Shown here in pieces: positions 49,486 to 57,800 of a DNA stretch of 64,000 nt. Under the pieces are notes generated by a model. It was not told the DNA's origin and searched no databases. It saw only the letters and a program-made list of their open reading frames with translations. The stretch is from DATKHR01 sp036557365 (GTDB taxonomy: Bacteria; Acidobacteriota; Vicinamibacteria; Vicinamibacterales; CAVVIG01): the NCBI GenBank assembly GCA_036557365.1, contig DATBHR010000077.1:1-64000 (forward strand). Reading direction: 5' to 3'. The translations under genes and the position numbers were made by a program. Position 1 is the stretch's first letter. The number at the start of each line of letters is the position of its first letter.

Positions 49486-50196
49486 TCAAGCCCGAGGCTT
49501 GGCGATGGTACGAATGCCGGCGATGGAGAAATCGGCGATGTGGCGGGCCGCCTCGTCGATCTGTGCGGGCGTCGGCTTGAACGTGAACCCGAGGCGCTCC
49601 GCAATCGCGTTCGGCCTGGCGTACACGATGGTCTGCGCCTGGACGCTCAACACCGATCGCAGTACACGCGGGTCGGCGGCATCGCAGCCGATGATGCGCG
49701 CGATCACGCCTGACAGATACTCCAGGCGCGGACGCAGTCCCTGCTCCACCAGGTCGTCGAGCGCCGGCGTCGGCTCCGCGATTTCGCGATTGATCAATTG
49801 ATGAACGAACTCGGCGCCCGGCGTCAGCAGCCGATGCAGGAAGAGGCCGATGTAGGACCTGAGCTGATCGTCGGCGCTCAGGCCGGCGCCCGCCGACCGC
49901 GCCGCGTCGGTCGCGTCGCGCATCGCGTCGATCGCGATGCGCATGGTCTCGCGGTACAAACCCAGCTTGTCGCCGAAGTGATAGTTGATCGCTGCGACGT
50001 TGGCCCGCGCCGCATGACAGATCTCACGGACGGTCACGTCCTTGAATCCTCTGCCCGCGAAGAGCTGCTGAGCAGCTTTCAGCAACCGCTCGCGCGTCTC
50101 GCGATCGCCATTCGTTGCGTCGTGGCTGCCGTGGCCAGCCGCTTGCGACGGCGCGACGTCGGCGGCGGCACGGACGGTGTGCGCGGGTCGGCTCAT
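49486..50196 (-). CDS. TetR-family regulator, CecR/YbiH-like
   Basis: A DNA-binding repressor of 236 residues from ATG 50196. The N-terminal helix-turn-helix is ERLLKAAQQLFAGRGFKDV then TVREICHAARANVAAINYHF, with the classic TetR YHFGDK ending. The C-terminal domain (LRSYIGLFLHRLLTPGAEF, FVHQLINREIAEPTPALDDL, VLSVQAQTIVYARP) resembles the CecR/YbiH ligand domain. It follows the ABC permease with an ATGA overlap, making it the last gene of the efflux unit. The palindrome in the hlyD-type promoter is its likely operator; that link is inferred from context. Confidence 0.88.
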   Translation of the reverse strand: MSRPAHTVRAAADVAPSQAAGHGSHDATNGDRETRERLLKAAQQLFAGRGFKDVTVREICHAARANVAAINYHFGDKLGLYRETMRIAIDAMRDATDAARSAGAGLSADDQLRSYIGLFLHRLLTPGAEFVHQLINREIAEPTPALDDLVEQGLRPRLEYLSGVIARIIGCDAADPRVLRSVLSVQAQTIVYARPNAIAERLGFTFKPTPAQIDEAARHIADFSIAGIRTIAKPRA

Positions 50197-51305
50197 AGCG
50201 TCCGTTTGAACAGGCGCGTCGCCAGCGTCATGGCCACGACCGAAAAGATGGTGAGAAACGCCAGGTCGTACGTGATCGCCTCGAAGCCGGTGTTCTTGAG
50301 CAGCAGGCACTTGAAGGCGTGGACGGCGTAGGTGAACGGATCGGCGATGGCAATGACCTGCATCCAGCCCGGAAATCCCTGCTGCGGGTACACCGCGCCG
50401 CTCGGAAAGTACAGCAGCGTGTTGAGGACGCCGAACACCGCACGCGGCAGCAGCGGATCGGTCACGCGGACCATCAGCAGGAACATCAGGCTGATGAGCG
50501 CGAACGACGTCACGACGACGACGGTGAACAGGCGGAAAAGCCGCATCGGATCGAGCGGGTTCGGAATGCCGGCGATGAACGAACCGATCACCAGCAGAAA
50601 CATCCCCGCGATGACCGCCTTGATCGTCCCCGAGATGTTGAATCCGGCAATCAGCTGAAACTTCGTGATGGGCGTGACGAGATAGCCCTCGTGCAGGCCG
50701 CGCGCCTTGTCGTCGATGAAGATGATGCCGCCGCCGATCATCACCATCATGAAAATCGACATGACGACCGAGCCCGGCAGCAGGTACTGGACGTAAGGAA
50801 CGTAAGGATACACTTCGACAACGTCGAGCGCTGGATCGGGCGCGACGCGCGTCACCATGATCGGTGACGAGTACGCGGAGATCATGCTGCCCAGCGTTCC
50901 GGCAAGCGCGACCGAGACGAAGTTGTCGGTGTTGTCCTCGATGAGCGCAATGCGCGGCGCGTTCTTCGCCAGCACGCGGCGCGAGAAATCCGGCGGGATC
51001 GTGAGGACGCCGTTGACGCGGCCGTTGCGCAGGTCCGTCAGCGCGTCGCCCTGATCCGAGTAGTCCACCGTGTCGATGGTGCGCGCGCCGGACGCGACGG
51101 CGCCCGTGAGTTCGCGGACGCGCACTGCAGGCACGCCGTGATCCTGATCGACGATCGCGAGCTTCAGATGCTTGACGTTCCCGCCGAACGCGTAGCCGAG
51201 CACGACGAGCTGCACGATCGGAAAGACCATCGAGACGACGATGAGGATAGGGCTGCGGCGGAAGCGCCGGAGTTCGCGTTCGATAATGGCCCAGGTGCGT
51301 CCCAT
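50193..51305 (-). CDS. ABC-2 type permease (YbhS/YbhR-like)
   Basis: The membrane half of an ABC exporter, 370 residues. It has an N-terminal membrane segment (SPILIVVSMVFPIVQLVVLGY), a large extracytoplasmic domain to about residue 170 (LAIVDQDHGVPAVRVREL), then five C-terminal membrane segments. The family motif IIFIDDKARGLHEGYLVTP lies near 205 and VYPQQGFPGWMQVIAIADPF near 325. It belongs to the ABC2_membrane_3 class. Only one permease is present, whereas E. coli has YbhS and YbhR, so it probably works as a homodimer. It follows the ATPase by 9 nt. Confidence 0.9.
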   Translation of the reverse strand: MGRTWAIIERELRRFRRSPILIVVSMVFPIVQLVVLGYAFGGNVKHLKLAIVDQDHGVPAVRVRELTGAVASGARTIDTVDYSDQGDALTDLRNGRVNGVLTIPPDFSRRVLAKNAPRIALIEDNTDNFVSVALAGTLGSMISAYSSPIMVTRVAPDPALDVVEVYPYVPYVQYLLPGSVVMSIFMMVMIGGGIIFIDDKARGLHEGYLVTPITKFQLIAGFNISGTIKAVIAGMFLLVIGSFIAGIPNPLDPMRLFRLFTVVVVTSFALISLMFLLMVRVTDPLLPRAVFGVLNTLLYFPSGAVYPQQGFPGWMQVIAIADPFTYAVHAFKCLLLKNTGFEAITYDLAFLTIFSVVAMTLATRLFKRTL

Positions 51306-51314
51306 GCTGTCACC

Positions 51315-52304
51315 TCACCGCCGGATCATGTACGGGCTGTCCTTCGCAGACGCGTCCTGCAGCTCGTCGCGCAGGCCTCGACCCGTATAGTGGACGAACA
51401 CGTCGTCCAACGTCGTGCTCTGGATGGAAAGCGACTGCACGCCGATGTGCGCGCTCGCCGCCGCGTCCATCAGCGCCAGCGTCGTCGCCGGCCCGTTCTG
51501 CGAACTGATCCGGTAAATCTTGTCCTCGCCCACGACGCCATCGACCTCGGGCAGTTGCTTGAGACGATCCGGCCAGCCGGGCGGTACGTCCGAGAAGCTG
51601 ACCTCGAGCACGTTCTTGCTCGGGATTGACGTCTTCAGTCGAATCGGCGAGTCCAGCGCCTTGAGCTCGCCGTGGTCGACAATCGCGATGCGATCGCAGA
51701 GCTTGTCGGCCTCGTCCATGTAATGCGTCGTCAGGAGCACGGTGAGATCCCGCTGCGATTTGATTTTCTGCAGCATCTCCCACACCGCGACGCGCGACAC
51801 CGGATCGAGCCCGGTGGTCGGTTCGTCGAGGAAGAAAATCCGCGGCTCGTGTACGAGTCCCCGCGCGATCTCGACGCGCCGCCGCATGCCGCCCGACAGG
51901 TTCTTGACCGGCGCGTCGCGCCACTTCGTCAGCTCGACGGCGTCGAGGAGCTCGTCGATCAGCTTCTGGCGCTTGATCCGCGGGACGCCGTACAACTTCG
52001 CGAAGATGATGAGATTTTCTTCGACGCTCAGTTCGAGGTCGCTCGTCAGCGCCTGCGGAATGACGCCGATCGATTGACGCACGCCGTCCGATTCCTTCAC
52101 GACGTCGAAGCCGTTGACGATGACCGTGCCGGCTGTCGGCGGCAGGAGCGTCGTCATCATGCGAATCAGCGTGGACTTGCCGGCGCCATTCGGTCCGAGC
52201 AGCCCGAAGATCTCCCCATCGTCAACGACGAAACTGATCCCGTTGACGGCGGTGAAATCGCCGAACTTCTTGACGATGTTCTGGACTTCGATCGCAGCCT
52301 TCAT
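51315..52304 (-). CDS. ABC transporter ATP-binding protein (YbhF-like)
   Basis: The ATPase subunit of the efflux pump, 329 residues from ATG 52304. It has Walker A GLLGPNGAGKST near 38-49, Q-loop SIGVIPQALTSDLEL, signature LSGGMRRRVEIARGL near 135-149, Walker B RIFFLDEPTTGLDPVS near 154-169 and H-loop LLTTHYMDEADKLCDR. The C-terminal 90 residues are the DUF4162-type extension (VLEVSFSDVPPGWPDRLK, SLSIQSTTLDDVFVHYTGR). The start overlaps the HlyD stop as ATGA. It has a single ABC domain, where E. coli YbhF has two. Confidence 0.93.
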   Translation of the reverse strand: MKAAIEVQNIVKKFGDFTAVNGISFVVDDGEIFGLLGPNGAGKSTLIRMMTTLLPPTAGTVIVNGFDVVKESDGVRQSIGVIPQALTSDLELSVEENLIIFAKLYGVPRIKRQKLIDELLDAVELTKWRDAPVKNLSGGMRRRVEIARGLVHEPRIFFLDEPTTGLDPVSRVAVWEMLQKIKSQRDLTVLLTTHYMDEADKLCDRIAIVDHGELKALDSPIRLKTSIPSKNVLEVSFSDVPPGWPDRLKQLPEVDGVVGEDKIYRISSQNGPATTLALMDAAASAHIGVQSLSIQSTTLDDVFVHYTGRGLRDELQDASAKDSPYMIRR

Positions 52305-53353
52305 TTGCTGGTCAACGGCAGCAGCACGTAGGCCGTCATCCCGACCGCGAAGCGGCGATCCGTGTTGTCGACGCGAAGACGGACTTCGAACGTCTTGATG
52401 TCGCGCTTCGTGCGGCTCACGTCGCGCTGCGTCGCGAACGACGCGTCCGCGCCGCGGAAAATCACCGTCCCCTCGCGCTGGAGCCCGGACGGCAGAATCA
52501 CCTGGAGCTTGTCGCCAAGGCGCACCCGATCGATGTAACTCTCTTCGACGTCGATGCGCACCCACAGATCGTCCGGATTGATGACGGTGACGATCGGCTG
52601 ACCGGGATTGACGAATTCACCCTCGCGCACGGCGCGGACGTCAACGAACCCGGCGATCGGCGCTTTCACTTCCGTGTAAGCCAGACGGACGTCCGCTTTC
52701 GCGCGCTGCGCTGCGGCCGCCGCCTGCATGTGCGTGTTGGTCTGGACCTGACTGCGGCGCGCGGCGACCTGCTCGGCATTGGACCGCGCCAACGCGACGG
52801 CGGCTTTCTGCGCGTCGACCTGCTTGTTGAGCGCATCGAGCTTCGCCTGAGCGGAGCTGAACGTCGTTCGCGCCTGGTCGAGTTCCTGCGGCGAGACCAC
52901 GTTCTGCTGCGACAGGTTCTGCGTTCTCGAGTATGTGGTGCGCGCCTGTTCGAGGTCTGCGGCGGCCGCCTTCACCTGGGCTTCAGTGGACGCCAGCGTG
53001 GACTCCGCCTGCGCAATCTGGTCGGACAGCTGACGCTCCTGGAATCGGAGGGTCGCTTCGGACTCGCGAATCTGCGACGACAGGCCTTCGACATTCTGCG
53101 TGTAGTAGGCCGTGTCGGCCTTGAGCTCGTCCGGGCGCAGCACGGCGACGAGCTGATCGGGTTTGACCTGATCGCCTTCCTTAACGAGCAGTTTTTCGAT
53201 TTGCCCGGCAATCTGCGGGCTGACGATGACGTCGTTCGTGGTGACGATTCCGGTCAGCGTCAGCGACGTGGGCGGGCGGTTGACGTAGGCATATGCCCCG
53301 TAGCCGGCGGCGGCAATCAGGACGAGGACGATCAGCGGACGTAGTCGTTTCAT
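52301..53353 (-). CDS. HlyD-family membrane fusion protein (YbhG-like)
   Basis: The periplasmic adaptor of the ABC efflux pump, 350 residues. One N-terminal membrane anchor (LIVLVLIAAAGYGAYAYV), then a lipoyl half (VTTNDVIVSPQIAGQIEKLL near 40-60), a long alpha-helical hairpin (about 75-225; LSDQIAQAESTLASTEAQV, VVSPQELDQARTTFSSAQ) and the second lipoyl half (KAPIAGFVDVRAVREGEFV), with a beta-barrel after it. It is the first gene of the HlyD-ATPase-permease-TetR unit and is served by the promoter/operator at 53372-53400. GAGAG lies just upstream of ATG 53353. Confidence 0.92.
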   Translation of the reverse strand: MKRLRPLIVLVLIAAAGYGAYAYVNRPPTSLTLTGIVTTNDVIVSPQIAGQIEKLLVKEGDQVKPDQLVAVLRPDELKADTAYYTQNVEGLSSQIRESEATLRFQERQLSDQIAQAESTLASTEAQVKAAAADLEQARTTYSRTQNLSQQNVVSPQELDQARTTFSSAQAKLDALNKQVDAQKAAVALARSNAEQVAARRSQVQTNTHMQAAAAAQRAKADVRLAYTEVKAPIAGFVDVRAVREGEFVNPGQPIVTVINPDDLWVRIDVEESYIDRVRLGDKLQVILPSGLQREGTVIFRGADASFATQRDVSRTKRDIKTFEVRLRVDNTDRRFAVGMTAYVLLPLTSK

Positions 53354-53371
53354 ATCTCTCGCTCAAACAAT

Positions 53372-53400
53372 TGTATAAAACATTTGTTTTACATTGTCAA
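53372..53400 (-). promoter_or_regulatory. Sigma70 promoter with a palindromic operator for the efflux operon
   Basis: On the minus strand TTGACA (53400-53395) and TATACA (53377-53372) are exactly 17 nt apart, the best promoter in the window. Between them TAAAACA-TT-TGTTTTA (53376-53391 on plus) is a perfect 7-bp-arm palindrome overlapping the -10 edge. This is the layout of a TetR-family autorepressed operon. Confidence 0.8.
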
Positions 53401-53555
53401 CGGCTCTGCAGGCACGTTCCTTCACTCGTGCTTGCGACGTCATCGCCGCTGAACCCTTTCAGGGGTCGTGTGGGGCGGTGTTCGGTCAAGCGACCCGGAC
53501 CCCCACCCTCTTTTTTGGACGCGATGGGAATCCGGGTTGTCTCAGGTCGTGAAAA

Positions 53556-54215
53556 TTAGAAGCGGAATCCGAGACCGAGACCGGCGCGGCTGACGTTGAT
53601 GGACTCGCCGCTCGCGAAGACGTGGCCGTAGCGGAATTGAAAGTCGAAGACGACCGAGTGCCAGCCGACGTACGAGGCGCCGACGCCGAGCGTGAACATC
53701 GGCTTCGTGAACGAACCCGACAAGTCGGAGCCGAGGACGATTCCGTACTGCGACAAGGTGCCGGTCACATCGACGCCGCCGAGCGAAAAGGTCGCGTCGT
53801 TTTCGACTTTTGCGACACCGAACCCGAGCATCGCGTACGGCAGCAGATGCTCGGAACCCGTCGGAAACAAGTACTTCAAGCCGCCGACGCCAAACGTCAG
53901 CGGCTGCTTGACCGAATAACCAGGACTCTGCGACTGCGGCAGCACGCCAGCGATCGTTTGCGCTGCGGCGCCGATCGCGTCGCTTGCGACATCTCGCGTA
54001 TGGCCGATCTCGCCGAACACCTGAAACGCCGGCGAGATCGTGAAGCCGACCTCAACGCCGTAGTTCTGGCTCGTCACGTTGCCGAACGCGGATTGTGCGA
54101 CCACTTCGGCGTACCCTTTGCCCGGATCGGCGGCCGTTCCCGACTGTGCATGCGCGACGCCGGCACCCGCGAAAAAGACGACGAGGAAGGGAACCCAACG
54201 GGGAAACATCTTCAC
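53556..54215 (-). CDS. Outer-membrane beta-barrel protein
   Basis: An exported protein of about 219 residues. GTG 54215 is preferred because AGGAGG ends 9 nt upstream; ATG 54224 would have no spacer. The signal peptide ends near GVAHAQ. Amphipathic strands follow (YGVEVGFTISPAFQVFGEIG, VKQPLTFGVGGLKYLFP, LPYAMLGFGVAKVE, FTLGVGASYVGWHSVVFDF), ending RAGLGLGFRF with the C-terminal Phe signature. It resembles OmpW/OmpA-type small barrels. It lies directly downstream of the lipoprotein gene on the same strand and is probably co-transcribed. Confidence 0.72.
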   Translation of the reverse strand: MKMFPRWVPFLVVFFAGAGVAHAQSGTAADPGKGYAEVVAQSAFGNVTSQNYGVEVGFTISPAFQVFGEIGHTRDVASDAIGAAAQTIAGVLPQSQSPGYSVKQPLTFGVGGLKYLFPTGSEHLLPYAMLGFGVAKVENDATFSLGGVDVTGTLSQYGIVLGSDLSGSFTKPMFTLGVGASYVGWHSVVFDFQFRYGHVFASGESINVSRAGLGLGFRF

Positions 54216-54228
54216 CAACGTCATCCTC

Positions 54229-55320
54229 CTAGGCGCCGACGCGCATCACGAGCTCCCACTGACCGCCGACGAGGGCCATGTACTCGAACGGGAATCCAAT
54301 GACCTGCACGGACGGGTAGTAAACCGCTTCCGTCGAGTAGCCGTTGGCGTTCATCCAGTTCAGCGCATCGAACGGATTCATGCCGCGATCGATGAGATCG
54401 AACACGCGAAGCTCCTCGAGCGTCGGCTTCGTGTGAGGCACGCCATTGAACGACACGACCTGCGCAACTTCCCAGTTCGCACCGAGCACCGCGTGACCGG
54501 TCGTCCCCGGCGGCTGCGTACCCGGCCACAGGACATATCCGGCCTGCGCCGCGAGCTGCGCCTGCGGCGACGGCTGCGCGTACACGAAGCTCTGGGCGGC
54601 ACTGACAGGACTCGACACGTTGTTCGTCTGATCGATCGCGGTCGCACGCCAGAAGAGCGTCGTCTGCGCGGTCGGCGCCTGGCTGGCCGGCGGCGTGAAC
54701 GTCGTGCGATTCGGCTGTTCGTTGACGATGCCGCTCAGGAGCAGCGGATTGAACGACGCGTTCGTGGCGATCTCGAATCGATAGACGACCGATCCCACCG
54801 GGCCTGAACGCGTCGAGTCGACCACGGTGAACGCGGGCCAGCCCGCCGACGTCGTTCCCGACAGTGGTCCGACCGGAACCGGCGGATCGATCGCGACCGC
54901 AGGTCCAATCGTGAAGCGCGACGTGGGACCGAAGAGTCCTGTGGTCCCGCCTGAGGTGATGCGTGCGTGCCAGTAGTAATCGTGTCCCGGCGCAAGGTTG
55001 TCCAGCTTCACGACCGTCTGCCCGCCCGATCCGGCCGGGACGTTGTCCTTCGTCTGGACCTTCGACGCGAAGCCCGAGTCGGACGCCACTTCGAAGGTGT
55101 ACATGACGCCTTGTTGTGTGCTGGCCGCATTCGAGACGACGAGCGACGCCGGCTGGTCGCTGTTCTTGACCGTCGCGGTGTCTCCAGGAGACACCGGCTT
55201 CGGCGCTGACACCGACGCCGTCAACGAGCTGTTGCTCGACGGCTGTGATGGACTATCGCTGCACGCAGAAGCCGCCGCGGCGAAGGCGGCGAGGCAGACC
55301 CACAACATCGAACGCTTCAT
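54229..55320 (-). CDS. Lipoprotein with fibronectin-III-like modules
   Basis: A 363-residue lipoprotein. The lipobox is AAASAC (C20). After a Ser/Pro-rich linker there are two fibronectin/Ig-like modules (about 38-140 and 145-250), each with a Y-x-F-E-V/I-A strand pattern (VMYTFEVASDSGFASKVQ, VVYRFEIATNASFNPLLL) and a W-x-A strand (YYWHARI, LFWRATAI). The C-terminal 100 residues contain LRVFDLIDRGMNPFDALNWM, an unassigned helical region. Function is unknown. It ends 13 nt before the barrel gene, whose AGGAGG lies in the short gap. Confidence 0.72.
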   Translation of the reverse strand: MKRSMLWVCLAAFAAAASACSDSPSQPSSNSSLTASVSAPKPVSPGDTATVKNSDQPASLVVSNAASTQQGVMYTFEVASDSGFASKVQTKDNVPAGSGGQTVVKLDNLAPGHDYYWHARITSGGTTGLFGPTSRFTIGPAVAIDPPVPVGPLSGTTSAGWPAFTVVDSTRSGPVGSVVYRFEIATNASFNPLLLSGIVNEQPNRTTFTPPASQAPTAQTTLFWRATAIDQTNNVSSPVSAAQSFVYAQPSPQAQLAAQAGYVLWPGTQPPGTTGHAVLGANWEVAQVVSFNGVPHTKPTLEELRVFDLIDRGMNPFDALNWMNANGYSTEAVYYPSVQVIGFPFEYMALVGGQWELVMRVGA

Positions 55321-55511
55321 GACTTACCGCCTGCGGAACACGGATGTCCCGCGGAAAAAACACGCCTCGAACTCATTCAAAACGTGATGACCGAAATTGC
55401 GGAGGGCTGGGTAGCCGCCGCACGAAGAGAAAAAGGAGGTGCCGGTACGGTACCCGACGGCGCGATCGAGGTCAAGAGCAGTGAATTCGGCACGGTATAC
55501 TTATCGGCGAC

Positions 55512-57326
55512 TTGCTTCGGGATCTCCCGCCCCGCGCCCGTTGGTACATTGTTTCGGTCATCGCGCTCGGCGCAGTAGTCTTCTGCGCGCTTCTCCCGCA
55601 AGCCGACCTCTTTCCTATCGTTCCGCTCATCCTGCTCGCGCTGCTCTCCGCGCTGACGTCCGCGTTCAAGGTCCAGTTTCCGATTGCCAGCGGTTCCAAT
55701 ATGTCGGTGTCCTACGTTGTGGACATCGCCGCACTGCTGCTCCGCGGTCCGGACGCGTCGATGCTCGTGTCCGCCGCCAGCGGCCTCAGTCAGACGACGC
55801 TCAATTCAAAGACGCCGAATCCGCTCTATCGGACGCTTTTCAACATCGCGATCCTCGTGCTGACGGTGCAGGCCGCCGGACGCGCCTACATCGGACTCGG
55901 CGGCGACTGGGACGCGAGCATCGAGACCGTCGTCGTGCCGCTCGTCGGCATGGCCCTTATGTATTTTTTCGTCAACACGCTGCCGATCGCCGGCGCGGTC
56001 GCGCTCACGACGAATCAGAATTTCTGGCGCGTCTGGAAAAGTGACTTCGTTCCGCAGGCGCCGAGTTACCTGCTGGGTGCGGCAGTAGCGGCGGTCGTCA
56101 TCCAGGTCGTGCGGAGCAGCGGACCGTGGATGACGCTGCTTCTGACTGCGGCGCCGCTCTACCTCACATACAAGATGTATCGCGCCGGCGTGGAGAGCGA
56201 GGCGCGTCAGGGCGCGATTCTCGAAGCGGCGCACGACGCGATCCTGACGATCGACGCGCAGCTCAACATTCGCGAGTTCAACCCGGCCGCGGAGCAGATG
56301 TTCGGCTATGCGCGGCTCGACATCCTCGGAAAAGCCGTCGAGCAGCTCATCCCGGACACCGATCGCGCGCAGCTCCTGACCTCGCTCGCCGACTATATGA
56401 AGACCGGACGCGGATCGCTCGGCGGCCGTCAGCTCGAACTTCGCGGATTGAAAGCGGACGACACCGTCTTCCCGCTGGAACTGACGCTGGCTCGCGTCGG
56501 AGCGGACCGCAGCGTCGAAGTCGCGGCGTTCGTGCGCGACATCACCGAGCGTCGCGCGCTCGAAGAGCAGCTGCGTCAGTCACAGAAGCTCGAAGCGGTC
56601 GGACGACTGGCCGGCGGCGTCGCGCACGATTTCAACAACATCCTTATGAGCATCATGGGCGCGGCCGACCTGCTGCTCATGGAACTGCCTCGCGACGACA
56701 CCGCGCGCGAGGAGGCGGACGAAATCAAGCGATCGGTCGTGCGCGGCGCCGGATTGACGCGGCAGCTCCTCGCCTTCAGTCGGCGCCAGCCATCGAGTCC
56801 GCAGCTGTTCGCGCTCGACGAGGTGGTCGGGGGCATGGAAACGATGCTGCGCCGGCTCATCGGTCCGGAGATCGATCTGTCGATCATCCGTCCGTCCGAT
56901 TCCGTATCGATCCACGCTGACGTCGGCCAGCTCGAACAGATCGTGATGAACCTCACGATCAATTCGCGCGACGCGATGCCGAGCGGCGGTCGCCTCGTCA
57001 TCAAGATCGACGAAGTGGACCTGAACGAACGCGCGGCCGCAACGCTGGCCGAAGGCAGGCCGGGGCGCTACGCGAGGCTGACGGTGTCCGACACCGGCAT
57101 TGGTATGGACGAGCTCACCCGCGCTCGCCTGTTCGAACCGTTCTTCACCACAAAAGAGCAAGGCAAGGGTACGGGGCTCGGTCTCTCAATCGTCTACGGG
57201 ATCGTCAGGCAGAGCGGCGGATACATCAGCGTGCGGAGCGAGAAGGGCGGCGGCGCGATATTTCTGCTCTATTTTCCGCTCGTCACATCAGGCGCTACCT
57301 CAGCGGCAGCGATCGCCCCCAGCTGA
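55512..57326 (+). CDS. Membrane PAS-domain sensor histidine kinase
   Basis: A 604-residue kinase. About seven membrane segments fill residues 10-225. A PAS domain follows (about 235-345; AHDAILTIDAQLNIREFNPA and VEVAAFVRDITERRALEEQ). HisKA reads RLAGGVAHDFNNILMSIMG near 370 and the ATP-binding domain has NLTINSRDAMPSGG (N box), VSDTGIGMDELTRARLFEPF and GTGLGLSIVYGIVRQSGG. This is the NtrB/hybrid-kinase type, but without a receiver domain. The only start is TTG 55512; TATACT at 55496-55501 ends 10 nt before it, so the message may be leaderless. No response regulator is adjacent. Confidence 0.88.
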   Translation: MLRDLPPRARWYIVSVIALGAVVFCALLPQADLFPIVPLILLALLSALTSAFKVQFPIASGSNMSVSYVVDIAALLLRGPDASMLVSAASGLSQTTLNSKTPNPLYRTLFNIAILVLTVQAAGRAYIGLGGDWDASIETVVVPLVGMALMYFFVNTLPIAGAVALTTNQNFWRVWKSDFVPQAPSYLLGAAVAAVVIQVVRSSGPWMTLLLTAAPLYLTYKMYRAGVESEARQGAILEAAHDAILTIDAQLNIREFNPAAEQMFGYARLDILGKAVEQLIPDTDRAQLLTSLADYMKTGRGSLGGRQLELRGLKADDTVFPLELTLARVGADRSVEVAAFVRDITERRALEEQLRQSQKLEAVGRLAGGVAHDFNNILMSIMGAADLLLMELPRDDTAREEADEIKRSVVRGAGLTRQLLAFSRRQPSSPQLFALDEVVGGMETMLRRLIGPEIDLSIIRPSDSVSIHADVGQLEQIVMNLTINSRDAMPSGGRLVIKIDEVDLNERAAATLAEGRPGRYARLTVSDTGIGMDELTRARLFEPFFTTKEQGKGTGLGLSIVYGIVRQSGGYISVRSEKGGGAIFLLYFPLVTSGATSAAAIAPS

Positions 57327-57390
57327 TCCAGTTTATCGACGGCTGACCCGGCGCGCTTTCGAATCCGTGAGTTAGAGGCTACGGCTGTGT

Positions 57391-57420
57391 TTGTGCTATC
57401 AACAAACCGACTTGTATAAT
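57391..57420 (+). promoter_or_regulatory. Probable promoter of the AT-hook-like gene
   Basis: TTGTGC at 57391-57396 and a perfect TATAAT at 57415-57420 are 18 nt apart. Transcription would start near 57427, about 14 nt before ATG 57441. Confidence 0.55.
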
Positions 57421-57440
57421 CGCGCCATCGCGGCGGAGTG

Positions 57441-57746
57441 ATGACGAAACGGCGGCCCAAAGCACGAGGAAACACGCCCCGAATGCGGCGAGGTCCCGGG
57501 CGGCCGCGAGTGCACACCGAAACCTGGTCGAAAGTCTCCGTCGTTCTCTTCGATCGACAAATCCTTCATCTCGACCGCCTGACCGGTACCGGGCGAACCC
57601 GCAGCGGCAAGGGCCTCAACCGCGCCGAGATCATCCGCGCGCTCGTGGACGGCTTCATCGACAGCGGCATGGACATCGCGACGTCCCCGTCGGAGGCCGA
57701 TCTCAGGGGACGCGTCGCACGTCGCCTGGGCACGCCGTACCGCTGA
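57441..57746 (+). CDS. Small basic protein with AT-hook-like motif and ribbon-helix-helix-like core
   Basis: A 101-residue basic protein, possibly from GTG 57438 or ATG 57441. Residues about 14-25 (RMRRGPGRPRVH) contain the GRPR core of an AT-hook, which binds the minor groove. Residues about 28-75 (WSKVSVVLFDRQILHLDRL, then GLNRAEIIRALVDGFIDSG) resemble a ribbon-helix-helix unit: a strand followed by two helices. Combined, they suggest a DNA-binding regulator. It stands alone, between the sensor kinase and the amidase gene (convergent). Family unknown. Confidence 0.7.
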   Translation: MTKRRPKARGNTPRMRRGPGRPRVHTETWSKVSVVLFDRQILHLDRLTGTGRTRSGKGLNRAEIIRALVDGFIDSGMDIATSPSEADLRGRVARRLGTPYR

Positions 57747-57800
57747 TCGGCCCGGCGACCGTCATCACAACTTCAACGAGCGCGGCGTTTCAGGTCTGTC

